64,000 bases of DNA from Planctomycetota bacterium (GTDB lineage: Bacteria > Planctomycetota > Planctomycetia > Planctomycetales > Planctomycetaceae), in contig JAURQH010000047.1 of NCBI GenBank assembly GCA_030836185.1, positions 62,001 to 126,000 on the forward strand, written 5' to 3'. Within the stretch, counting starts at the first letter, position 1. Each line of letters opens with the position of its first letter. Shown here piece by piece: positions 19,310-27,072 of this stretch. Made by a program: the position numbers and the translations under genes. Under the pieces are notes generated by a model that did not search any database, was not told the DNA's origin, and worked only from the letters and a program-made list of their open reading frames with translations.

Positions 19310-21754
19310 TCAATCAGCCATCGCGGTTTTGGAAGCCGATATCGCATCTTCCAGCTTTTCCAGCAAGTGACTTTGACTGTACTTATCCCGAATAATGATT
19401 GGCTGTTTGGGATTGTCGCCGGGAAAGATCACCGTCAGCGGAACGCTGATGCTGTCGAACTTTTTCAGCCACGATTTCAAAAAGTCATCTTCATTCGTGA
19501 AGTCAGCATAGAGCGGCACGATCCCAGCTTTCTCGATCACTTCCAACGTCTCTGGTGTATTCAAAGCCTCGCGTTCATTTTGTTTACAGATCAAACACCA
19601 ATCAGCCGTGAAGTCGACCAGCACGGTTTTCTTTTGACGCAACGCGGTTTGCAATGCCGACTCGGAAAAATCTTGCCACGGAAGTCCATGTTCGCCGTGA
19701 TTTTTGGAACTCTTAGTCGTCTGTCCCGGTGAGTGATCAGCCGTGTTATTTTTGACCGTAGATGTGACGGGGCCACGATCTTTATCAACTTTGGCAACTT
19801 GTGATGCCCCAGTAGGAATCTGGCTGAAACCAAAATAGACAATGACGGAAGTCACTAGAGTCGCGATCACCCGCACTCGCATTTTATGGGTGATGTGCGT
19901 CGTCGCGTCATAGAGATTGCCGATCATCCACAAGCCAAAGGCCAAGCCCATCATCATGATCATCGACGGAACAATCAAATCGGTACTCGTATAAGAGATG
20001 ATCCAGATGACGGCTCCCATCAGCGCAAACCCGGAAAGCTCTTTGAAGCGAACCATCCAGGCCCCCGGCTTGGGTAACCAGCGGATTGTTGCGGGAAAGA
20101 AGCCTGCCATCAGGTAAGGCGAAGCCATTCCCAGCCCCATCACACCCCAGATCAAATAGATAATGTGAGTTGGCTGTTTCACGGACCAACCGAGAGTGGC
20201 TCCCAAAAAAGGGCCACTACAAGGTGTTGCCAGAAAGGTGGCAAAAATCCCGGTGAGAAACGCGCCCGGCAATCCTTCTTTTTGAGCCCCGCCTCCTGCA
20301 AGTCCCGGAATCGGAATCTCAAAGACTCCCAACAGGCTTAGTCCCATGACAAACACCAGACACGCCATGAAGAGATTGAATTCGGAATGTTGGAAGAGAG
20401 AACCCCAACCCATCTCCAGAAAAGCCGCCAATGAAGCGAGACAGAGAAAAACGAGGATCACGCCCGCCGAATAGGCGATGTTCAATTGCAAAACTCGCAT
20501 CCGATCTTCGCCGGCTTGTTTGACGAAGCTGAGAATTTTAATGGCCAGAACCGGTAATACGCACGGCATGATATTCAAAATCAGACCACCCAAAAATGCG
20601 TAGACGAGATATAATCCCAAGCCACCCTGCTCTTTTTCGAGTTCGAAATTCTCAAAATCAATTGGCTCGAATGTGGTGAGTTGTGAGATCGGTTGAGCAG
20701 ACGACAAAGTTCCTAAAGCAAAAGGAAGCTCTTGCGGGGACAAACATTTTTGGTCGGTACAGGTTTGATAGAGCAGCGATCCCTGAATTCCGTATCCCGT
20801 TTTCGTGGCCGATTCGTCAACCACAAAAACACGACTCCAAGTGATGGTGTCGTGAAAGAGATGTTGTTCGACGGTTAAGCCTTCGGCGAGTTTATTTTGT
20901 TTCACCTCGGCGTCTTGATTGGCGACAAACGCGGCATCAACAGCGATCAACCCCTGAAAGCTCTGTAAATCGAATTCGGTCGGTGTTCCACCCGGACCTT
21001 CTTCTTGCGACTGAGCATACGCATGCCAACCTTTGTCGAGCTTCATTTTGATGCTGAGTGTGACTTCTTCACCTGGTTGTGCATCCGCCGGTAACAAATT
21101 GAAGGTGATGACAACGGGCCCCGGTTTACCAAGATTCTGAGGACGACCATGTAACGAGTAAGTCGTCAAAACCGATGGTTCTGAAGACGGCTCAACCATC
21201 AATGTTTCTTCAATTGATTCATTATAGGGAATGCATTGCGTGTTACAGATTTGAAAGCGAATTTTGCCTGCGAGTTTGATCGATGAGACGCCGGGAAGAA
21301 TGCGATACTTGCGAGACCACGTTACGTCTTTGGTGAACTTTTCGAGGTCTTGTTCGAGGGTCGGATCAAAGGCTTTCTTGGGAGCGTGATCGGGGACAAA
21401 TTTTTCATCAACGGGAACCAGTCCCGCAGTCTCACTTAAACTGATGGCTGTTCGACCGGAAAACGATTCGCTTTGTGAATAGGTGTAAGAATCCCGGGGA
21501 ACCTTTACGGCCAACTTGAGGGTTACAATGTCGCCAGCTTGGGGATTTTCCGGGGCTTCGAGACTCGATGAAAAAACGGGGCCAGAAAAACTATCCGTGA
21601 GATTCGGCGGCCCCCCACCAAGATTCAAATCGAATTTGCTGTCAGGCTTGCCGAGCTGGAACAGTTTGGGCAACTCCTGCGGTGGCTCATCTTGTGCACA
21701 CAATGTACCACGCAGGATGACGACGAAAGAAAGTATGCTGAGGAAGATTCTCAT
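19310..21754 (-). CDS. DsbD-type thiol:disulfide interchange protein
   Basis: An 814-residue membrane protein that passes electrons from cytosolic thioredoxin to the periplasm. ATG 21754 gives a clean signal peptide (MRIFLSILSFVVILRGTLCA); an upstream ATG at 21808 would bury it. Two DsbD-N-like beta-sandwich domains (about 50-190 and 200-340) are followed by an eight-helix domain with paired cysteines in NIMPCVLPVLAIK (about 397) and ATPCSGPFLGA (about 511). The C-terminal thioredoxin fold has WCLIC (about 717-721). Having two N-terminal domains makes it longer than E. coli DsbD (about 565 residues). It probably supports c-type cytochrome maturation or disulfide repair. Confidence 0.92.
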   Translation of the reverse strand: MRIFLSILSFVVILRGTLCAQDEPPQELPKLFQLGKPDSKFDLNLGGGPPNLTDSFSGPVFSSSLEAPENPQAGDIVTLKLAVKVPRDSYTYSQSESFSGRTAISLSETAGLVPVDEKFVPDHAPKKAFDPTLEQDLEKFTKDVTWSRKYRILPGVSSIKLAGKIRFQICNTQCIPYNESIEETLMVEPSSEPSVLTTYSLHGRPQNLGKPGPVVITFNLLPADAQPGEEVTLSIKMKLDKGWHAYAQSQEEGPGGTPTEFDLQSFQGLIAVDAAFVANQDAEVKQNKLAEGLTVEQHLFHDTITWSRVFVVDESATKTGYGIQGSLLYQTCTDQKCLSPQELPFALGTLSSAQPISQLTTFEPIDFENFELEKEQGGLGLYLVYAFLGGLILNIMPCVLPVLAIKILSFVKQAGEDRMRVLQLNIAYSAGVILVFLCLASLAAFLEMGWGSLFQHSEFNLFMACLVFVMGLSLLGVFEIPIPGLAGGGAQKEGLPGAFLTGIFATFLATPCSGPFLGATLGWSVKQPTHIIYLIWGVMGLGMASPYLMAGFFPATIRWLPKPGAWMVRFKELSGFALMGAVIWIISYTSTDLIVPSMIMMMGLAFGLWMIGNLYDATTHITHKMRVRVIATLVTSVIVYFGFSQIPTGASQVAKVDKDRGPVTSTVKNNTADHSPGQTTKSSKNHGEHGLPWQDFSESALQTALRQKKTVLVDFTADWCLICKQNEREALNTPETLEVIEKAGIVPLYADFTNEDDFLKSWLKKFDSISVPLTVIFPGDNPKQPIIIRDKYSQSHLLEKLEDAISASKTAMAD

Positions 21755-22038
21755 GCTCAAACCTGAATGTTTTCGCGGTGGGATAAATCGAATTCTAAAG
21801 CCGATCAACGTGGCTTGAATTCTTACGTTTCAGAAAGTCATTATGTGGGGCTAAGCGATAAAACGGAATCCTGTCGCCGAGTTTGGTAAGTATCGACATC
21901 ATCGCAAAAAGAGTCTGTGAGGTAGAGAACAATCGCCATCAGACGTGGAACCGTTCCCTCACCTTTCAGAATGATAGATCATCCGCAAATGATTTGACAA
22001 TAGGTGTTTAGGGACTCTCATTCCGCAGAAAACAGCCA

Positions 22039-22944
22039 CTAATCGAAACGGGGAATTCCTGGCGCCTTTCGATCAACCCATTCTCCTTCTCGTTCAACCA
22101 GATATTTATCGATGAAATTCGAGAATACGGATGCTGCGCGCGAGTCCTGAACCGCCATTTCAATTCCTCGCGAATCACCGTTGAGTTCCAATTTGAAGAC
22201 GCGGGGACGCTGCTCGGCGGACTTGAATGTTTGATAGACGCCATCGGTAAACCCTTTATCTTCTGGATCATCCACTGAGGAAAGAGTCAGGATGGCGAGA
22301 TCTTTCTCCTGCTGTCGGAGAGATTTCACTGCGTCGCCAATCGATAAGCCGGGAACCTTCTTCCTCGGAGATATGAGAACCAATGATCGCACGTCTTGAC
22401 CACGGGGGGTTCTTGCAGAAAACAGAGCCGAATCAGGCCAAGGCTTTTTGGCCCAATCAATGGCAGCAAAGATCAAGGCGACCGAACAGCTTTCTTGAGA
22501 GGCCACAATCGACATTTTTCGCATATTGAGACGCTGGGCTTGATGCTCCTCGTGGATGAATTCTTTGACCGCCGACATGTCTGATGTGACCATGGCCCGG
22601 TAATCGGCAGCGGTCAGCTTAAGAGAGCCGGTTCCGGGAGGTTTGCTCTCACCCTGTTTACGCAGATCAACGGTGAGACAGGCGATTCCTTTCTTTTGCA
22701 AATCTTCAGGCCAGTTTTTGTCTTCAACTTCCCAGTAACCACGATGTTCTCCCTCGCCGTGCAGAAATACCACAACAGGCGACTCCTTTCCTTCAGCCGA
22801 CGGGTAGTAAGAAATCGTGATCGGCCAATTGTCTTCGGTGACCAAGCGTTTGGGAATTCTCTCCGCACTCGTTCGTGCGATCAGAATTGAGATCACGAGA
22901 ATTGCAGCCTGTCCGAATCTGAATCTGCACATGCGTCTGGCCAT
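22039..22944 (-). CDS. Alpha/beta-hydrolase-fold exported protein lacking the nucleophile
   Basis: ATG 22944 has GGAG seven nt upstream and starts a signal or anchor sequence (FGQAAILVISILIARTSA), so it is preferred over an ATG 90 nt earlier. The 301-residue product has hydrolase-fold landmarks: VVVFLHGEGEH (oxyanion region) and a strand-helix IACLTVDLRKQGES. At the nucleophile elbow, where GxSxG is expected, the sequence is ASQES, which puts Gln at the Ser position. A non-enzymatic or divergent role is inferred. It is separated from dsbD by 284 bp and diverges from tatC. Confidence 0.72.
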   Translation of the reverse strand: MARRMCRFRFGQAAILVISILIARTSAERIPKRLVTEDNWPITISYYPSAEGKESPVVVFLHGEGEHRGYWEVEDKNWPEDLQKKGIACLTVDLRKQGESKPPGTGSLKLTAADYRAMVTSDMSAVKEFIHEEHQAQRLNMRKMSIVASQESCSVALIFAAIDWAKKPWPDSALFSARTPRGQDVRSLVLISPRKKVPGLSIGDAVKSLRQQEKDLAILTLSSVDDPEDKGFTDGVYQTFKSAEQRPRVFKLELNGDSRGIEMAVQDSRAASVFSNFIDKYLVEREGEWVDRKAPGIPRFD

Positions 22945-23281
22945 TCTTTTCTCCTGCAATTCACCAGACCAAATCCTCCCGGATCGACTGGATTGACATT
23001 CTCTGCCTCGTCCATGAGTTCTTTTACTCCCCATATGATAAACGCGACGAAAAGAATTTCGCAGAGAAAATCGCTTTCAGAGCCAGAAACAGTGTATGTC
23101 TAGCTATGAGACTGTTGACAGAAGCGATTTGGCATTGCCTAATAAAGATTCAAACTCTTTATCAATAAGGTGTTATTGAGTTTCTCCGTTCTTTGGCAAT
23201 GCACAGAACAGAACTCGGCGACACTCCTCAACACGACCTGCCCTATTCAGCGAAAACTTCCAGCCGCTGAAACCAAGTACC
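22945..23281. other. Divergent promoter region upstream of tatC
   Basis: The 337-bp spacer between two divergent genes must carry both promoters. Apart from the folded segment at 23132-23202 no repeat or gene is seen. Confidence 0.5.
23132..23202 (+). ncRNA. Possible three-helix leader structure upstream of tatC
   Basis: Three exact helices can form together. P1 pairs GCATTGCC (23132-23139) with GGCAATGC (23195-23202). P2 pairs ATAAAGA with TCTTTAT (23142-23148, 23156-23162). P3 pairs CAATAA with TTATTG (23163-23168, 23173-23178). P2 and P3 are directly adjacent. It could be a 5'-leader fold or a chance result in AT-rich DNA; no known class is recognised. Confidence 0.3.
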
Positions 23282-24409
23282 ATGCCCAAATCCATCGACC
23301 TTTTTGACGACTCCACCATGAGTTTCGGGGATCACCTCGAAGCGCTCAGAGTGCATCTCTTCAAAAGCTTGCTGGGTTTAATCGTCAGTGTCTCGGTGAT
23401 GTTGTTTTTTGCGGATTCTGTGGTCGACATCATTCGTCGACCGATCGACAAAGCACTCCGCGACCATCATTCTCAACAGGCCCAACAATTTGATGAGGAA
23501 GCCCAAAAGCTTCAGAGCAAACCGGTCTGGGAACGACTGACCGAGTATTGGGGCTATTTAGTGAGTGGGGAAATGTTTGCGGTCCCAGAAGAAGAGGCGG
23601 CAGAAGCTCCCAAGCGAAGCGAGATCGATGTCACATTTTCGCGCGCAGATTTGGCAAAATTGATTTACGAAATCGATCCCGAAGCAAAAATTACGTTCGA
23701 CCTTCCCGATGAGGCGGACGAACAAGAACCAGAGGACAACGAAGAAACGACCACATCGGAAGCCCCCACAGAATTGACTTTGCGATTGAAGTCTCCTGCG
23801 TTTCTCGATCTTCAACAAACGATTGACAACGCCAATCGTCCGATCACGTTGAATGTCCAAGAAGCATTCATGATCTATCTGAAGGTGGCCGTTGTCTCTG
23901 GCTTGGTGTTCGCCTTCCCCTGGATCGCTTATCAGATGTGGTTATTTGTGGCGGCCGGACTTTACGAACATGAGAAGCGGTATGTCTTTGTGTTTCTGCC
24001 GACGAGTATGTTTCTGTTCTCGCTGGGAGCCGTCTTTTGTTACTTCGCCGTCTTTCCGTTCGTCTTGGAATTTCTCCTCGAATTTAACGCCAAGATCGGG
24101 GTGGCTCCTCAGCTTCGTCTTTCGGAATGGATTTCGTTTGCACTCGTCTTGCCAGTGATGTTCGGCATCAGCTTTCAATTGCCGCTGGTTATGTATTTCG
24201 TGGAGCGAATGGGATTTGTCAGCGTCAAAGCGTATCGCGAAAAACGACGACTGGCGATTTTGATTATCGCGACACTCTCAATGTTTCTCACCCCTGCAGA
24301 CCCCATGAGCATGATCATGATGATGGTCCCGCTGATCATTCTCTACGAATTGGGGATTTATTTCTGTCGATTGAATCCGAGAATCAATCCTTATCAAGCG
24401 GAATCCTGA
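23282..24409 (+). CDS. tatC: Twin-arginine translocase subunit TatC with acidic insert
   Basis: TatC forms the receptor for folded proteins bearing RR signal peptides. The N-terminal motif MSFGDHLEALRVHLFKSL is diagnostic, and helices with LVFAFPWIAYQMW, FPFVLEFLLEFN and SFQLPLVMYF follow. The protein has 375 residues against the usual ~250. About 125 extra residues (60-185) lie between helices 1 and 2, on the periplasmic side, and include a Glu-rich run. The window encodes probable Tat substrates (34449 and 59858 genes). No tatA/tatB is adjacent. Confidence 0.93.
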   Translation: MPKSIDLFDDSTMSFGDHLEALRVHLFKSLLGLIVSVSVMLFFADSVVDIIRRPIDKALRDHHSQQAQQFDEEAQKLQSKPVWERLTEYWGYLVSGEMFAVPEEEAAEAPKRSEIDVTFSRADLAKLIYEIDPEAKITFDLPDEADEQEPEDNEETTTSEAPTELTLRLKSPAFLDLQQTIDNANRPITLNVQEAFMIYLKVAVVSGLVFAFPWIAYQMWLFVAAGLYEHEKRYVFVFLPTSMFLFSLGAVFCYFAVFPFVLEFLLEFNAKIGVAPQLRLSEWISFALVLPVMFGISFQLPLVMYFVERMGFVSVKAYREKRRLAILIIATLSMFLTPADPMSMIMMMVPLIILYELGIYFCRLNPRINPYQAES

Positions 24410-24419
24410 CCAAACATCG

Positions 24420-24614
24420 ATTAACCCGGATTTCTCATTAGCCGCTGGGCGCGAGCCCACGGTTCGTTAGATGACTCTGTGATTTCAAGGAAACCGGACG
24501 CTGGCGCGTTCCGGCTGATTCAGACACTCCGCTTTTCAGCGTTTTTTTTGTAGTTGGCTGTGAATTAACAAGTGACGTCGAATTACGAATTCCCCGTGAG
24601 AAATCCGGGTTAAT
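24420..24614. mobile_element. MITE-like 195-bp element with 18-bp inverted ends
   Basis: ATTAACCCGGATTTCTCA at 24420-24437 is repeated as its exact reverse complement at 24597-24614. Inside are two bulged hairpins. One is CCG-c-TGGGC/GCCCA-CGG with a GCGA (GNRA) loop (24442-24462). The other is CCGGACGC/GCG-t-TCCGG with loop TGGC (24494-24514). A short CGCT/AGCG stem before eight T follows (about 24532-24549). The element fills nearly the whole space between convergent tatC and lspA, so it may also serve as a terminator. There is no coding capacity and no clear target duplication. Confidence 0.6.
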
Positions 24615-24616
24615 GT

Positions 24617-25231
24617 TTAAGTCGAAGTCGCGTTGGAAGTGAGCGATTCATCAGAATCAGGTGAGACACTAGATGGCTCTTTGCGGTTGGCTTCTTCGTG
24701 TTCATCGGCGTAGAGCAATGAATAGACGAAAAGCATGATGGCTCCCGTCACGAGAAACACATCGGCGTAATTAAACACCGGCCAATGATAGCCCCAAAGT
24801 TCAAATCGCAGAAAATCGCGGACCGCGTATTCGAGATCACCGACTGCATTTCGGCATCCGTGTAATGCCAAACGGTCGTACAAATTGCCCAGAGTTCCTC
24901 CCATAATGGAAGAGAGCGAAAGGGTCAGCCATAAGCTATTCGCGTGACCTTTGATGAACAACCAATACAGGACAGCAACGACGGCGACCAAACTGAGTCC
25001 CGCAAATCCCAGCGAAAGTCCCTGTCCGACCCCCCACAGCGCACCATGATTAAATGTTGTGTGTTGGCGATAGAGAACACCGCCGTTGAAGAATGTTTTC
25101 ACCCACGGACTGATTCCATCCGGGAACCCGAGGTTGGTAAAGACCGTATGTTTGGAATAGAGATCCCATCCGCAGGTCGCAACAACAATCACCCAAAATA
25201 GCAGTTGCCTGCTGGCGGGAACTGATTTCAT
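24617..25231 (-). CDS. lspA: Lipoprotein signal peptidase (signal peptidase II)
   Basis: The 204-residue inner-membrane aspartyl protease cleaves signal peptides of diacylglyceryl-modified prolipoproteins. It has four predicted helices and the catalytic Asp motifs GNLYDR and VFNYADV, with WDLYSK in the first helix. ATG 25231 overlaps the stop of the upstream DksA/TraR gene as ATGA; a longer frame starting at 25261 is less likely. A hydrophilic Glu/Ser-rich tail of about 25 residues is longer than in most relatives. Potential substrates in this window are the products at 27071-28360 and 59481-59819. Confidence 0.94.
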   Translation of the reverse strand: MKSVPASRQLLFWVIVVATCGWDLYSKHTVFTNLGFPDGISPWVKTFFNGGVLYRQHTTFNHGALWGVGQGLSLGFAGLSLVAVVAVLYWLFIKGHANSLWLTLSLSSIMGGTLGNLYDRLALHGCRNAVGDLEYAVRDFLRFELWGYHWPVFNYADVFLVTGAIMLFVYSLLYADEHEEANRKEPSSVSPDSDESLTSNATST

Positions 25232-25620
25232 ATCGAGAGTTCTTCGCGTTTCCGTTCGCATTCGATGCAGTTACGTGCGTAGGGAATCGCTTTCAGCCGC
25301 GTTTTGCGAATCTGTGATTTGGAGACAGCACGCCCTGCTTCTTTGCAGCTTTCGCAGACACCATAGGTTCCCTCTTCAATTCGCTCAAGAGCAGCATCGA
25401 TCTCAGCGAGGATTTCCTGATCGTTTTCCACGAATCTTAAGGCAAAGTCCTGCTCATACGCATCCGTTCCGAGTTCGGCAATATGCGTCGGGCTGTTTTG
25501 TCCCGCAGCACCATCATGGCCCGTCAGCGCTTCATCTGTCAGTTGTTCGACATCTCCACGCACTCGTGCTTTGATGGCCAGTAACAACTCTTTGTATTTT
25601 GCAGATTCTTTTTTGTTCAT
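25228..25620 (-). CDS. DksA/TraR-family zinc-finger protein
   Basis: A 130-residue protein with a helical coiled-coil N-terminus and a C4 zinc finger (CESC with CIEC 20 residues later), typical of TraR/DksA proteins that bind the RNA polymerase secondary channel. It may modulate rRNA or stress promoters, but the acidic coiled-coil tip of DksA cannot be judged. It is translationally coupled to lspA, an arrangement that points to co-expression more than shared function. Confidence 0.88.
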   Translation of the reverse strand: MNKKESAKYKELLLAIKARVRGDVEQLTDEALTGHDGAAGQNSPTHIAELGTDAYEQDFALRFVENDQEILAEIDAALERIEEGTYGVCESCKEAGRAVSKSQIRKTRLKAIPYARNCIECERKREELSI

Positions 25621-25986
25621 CGAAATCTCTTTGACTCGGCAGTCTCCAAAGGAAATGATATTCGGGAAAGGTGGGACATTATGGAGCGACCCTTCGCGCG
25701 GGTCAAGAAGCTATCCCCACTCACAGCACCAGGCCTCACTTTGACTGTTGTCTTTTCAAAATAAATTCAAACCGACTTTGAAACCTGTAACTTCTAATCA
25801 GATTTCATCTTATGACGGAATTGAAGGAACATTTGAGGTTTGCCGGAAGCAGAAAAAGCGCCTAAGATGACTCTCTAAAATTGTCGTCAATTTGATGCAA
25901 TTACGCGGTAAAACTGATTGTCGAATCATTTTCTCGCATTCTGCACTCCCCCGAAATCACACTACGCCATCAGAAAGAATCATCTC
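25621..25986. other. Divergent intergenic region between traR/dksA-like gene and bcp
   Basis: A 366-bp region with no gene. A small GACCC/GGGTC hairpin lies near 25689-25705, and the segment 25740-25900 is AT-rich and should hold the promoter of bcp. No specific operator was recognised. Confidence 0.4.
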
Positions 25987-26469
25987 ATGCCTGCCAGTAC
26001 CCACCTTGAAGTTGGTAAGTCGGCTCCAAAATTTACGTTGCCCGGTTATCCAGATGCCAAATATCGTCTGAGCGAGGCTTTGAAAGAAGGGCCTGTGGTG
26101 CTGTATTTTTATCCTCGCGATGACACACCAGGGTGTACCAAAGAGGCTTGTGGATTCCAGGAAAGCCTCTCACGCTTCAAAAAACTGAAAGCCACCATCT
26201 TTGGCGTCAGCACCGATGATGTCACTTCGCACGAGAAGTTCGCCGCCAAATATGAGCTGAACTTTCCTTTGCTGGCCGACACCGATCATGCGATTTGCGA
26301 GAAGTATGGCGTCTGGGTCGAGAAAAACATGTATGGAAAGAAATCAATGGGAGTTCAGCGGGCGACTTTTCTAATTGGAGCCGATGGCAAACTCGCCCAT
26401 ATTTGGCCAAAGGTGAAAGTCGATGGACACGTTGATGAGGTCGCAGAAGCCGTCAAAAGCCTCAAATAG
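25987..26469 (+). CDS. bcp: Thioredoxin-dependent peroxiredoxin (BCP type)
   Basis: The 160-residue cytosolic enzyme reduces hydrogen peroxide and organic peroxides with thioredoxin. ATG 25987 is chosen; an upstream in-frame start at 25918 would add a non-conserved leader. The active site is DDTPGCTKEACGF, with the peroxidatic Cys in PGCT and the resolving Cys five residues later, as in bacterioferritin-comigratory proteins. Length and the FYPRDDTPG motif match the family. Confidence 0.94.
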   Translation: MPASTHLEVGKSAPKFTLPGYPDAKYRLSEALKEGPVVLYFYPRDDTPGCTKEACGFQESLSRFKKLKATIFGVSTDDVTSHEKFAAKYELNFPLLADTDHAICEKYGVWVEKNMYGKKSMGVQRATFLIGADGKLAHIWPKVKVDGHVDEVAEAVKSLK

Positions 26470-26804
26470 AAGTGTCCAACTACCAGAATCTTGAGTCTTA
26501 TTGTCTAAAATCAAGAGAATTTTGGAAATAAAGCATGTCCTCGTAGTCTGTCAAAATACTCCATTTTAATAGAGTTGGTGAACAAAACTCGTTATTCCAA
26601 TTACAGTTAGGAAGCAAACCGTTTATCGAGGTCTCAGAACTTAGGAACTCGACAGAGAGTTTCCCGATGCGGTTGAATCTTGACCAATTCAACGACGTAC
26701 ATACGATTCTTTCATTACTGGTGCGGCAACCCGTTAATTCGCCGCCATCAAGTAGAGCACTTGGTACAGGAGACATGTTGACCCGATTTCAAGGAGGATT
26801 AGGA
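26470..26804 (+). other. 335-bp leader region before csrA
   Basis: No gene. The first part is AT-rich and probably carries the csrA promoter. The last 40 nt hold several GGA motifs (see the csrA control region). Confidence 0.45.
26764..26804 (+). promoter_or_regulatory. csrA ribosome site with clustered GGA motifs
   Basis: ACAGGAG (about 26766-26772), AAGGAGGA (26791-26798) and AGGA (26801-26804) lie within 41 nt of ATG 26805. The middle one is the Shine-Dalgarno sequence. CsrA binds GGA-centred sites, often in pairs over its own ribosome site, so autorepression is plausible; this is inference. Confidence 0.5.
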
Positions 26805-27017
26805 ATGCTCGTACTTAGTCGAAAAGCTGGTGAACGGATTCATATTGGCAATTATGTCACGCTGACAGTGGTTTCTATTAAAGGAAACCGAGTGCGTCTC
26901 GGCATTGAAGCACCTCAAGACTGCCGAATTGTGCGAGATGAAATGCTCTGGGACAATGAAGTGATCGAATTTGAACTCCAAAAAGAAAAATCGGACACAG
27001 AGCTTATTGCCTGTTGA
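26805..27017 (+). CDS. csrA: Carbon storage regulator, RNA-binding protein CsrA
   Basis: A 70-residue protein beginning MLVLSRKAGERIHIG, the hallmark of CsrA. It binds GGA motifs in mRNA leaders and blocks translation or alters stability. The longer frame upstream is unlikely because ATG 26805 has a strong ribosome site and the family starts there. No fliW or flagellin gene is nearby. It is followed by a strong terminator, so it is a single-gene unit. Confidence 0.96.
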   Translation: MLVLSRKAGERIHIGNYVTLTVVSIKGNRVRLGIEAPQDCRIVRDEMLWDNEVIEFELQKEKSDTELIAC

Positions 27018-27037
27018 TCTAGTTTCTAGTCATAAAG

Positions 27038-27072
27038 AAGCACCTCTTGATCATCCAAGTGGTGCTTTTTTC
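27038..27072 (+). terminator. Rho-independent terminator of csrA
   Basis: AAGCACC-T-CTTG pairs with CAAG-T-GGTGCTT around ATCATC, with one T-T mismatch, and is followed by TTTT. It overlaps the last codon of the convergent HEAT gene by two bases. Confidence 0.88.
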
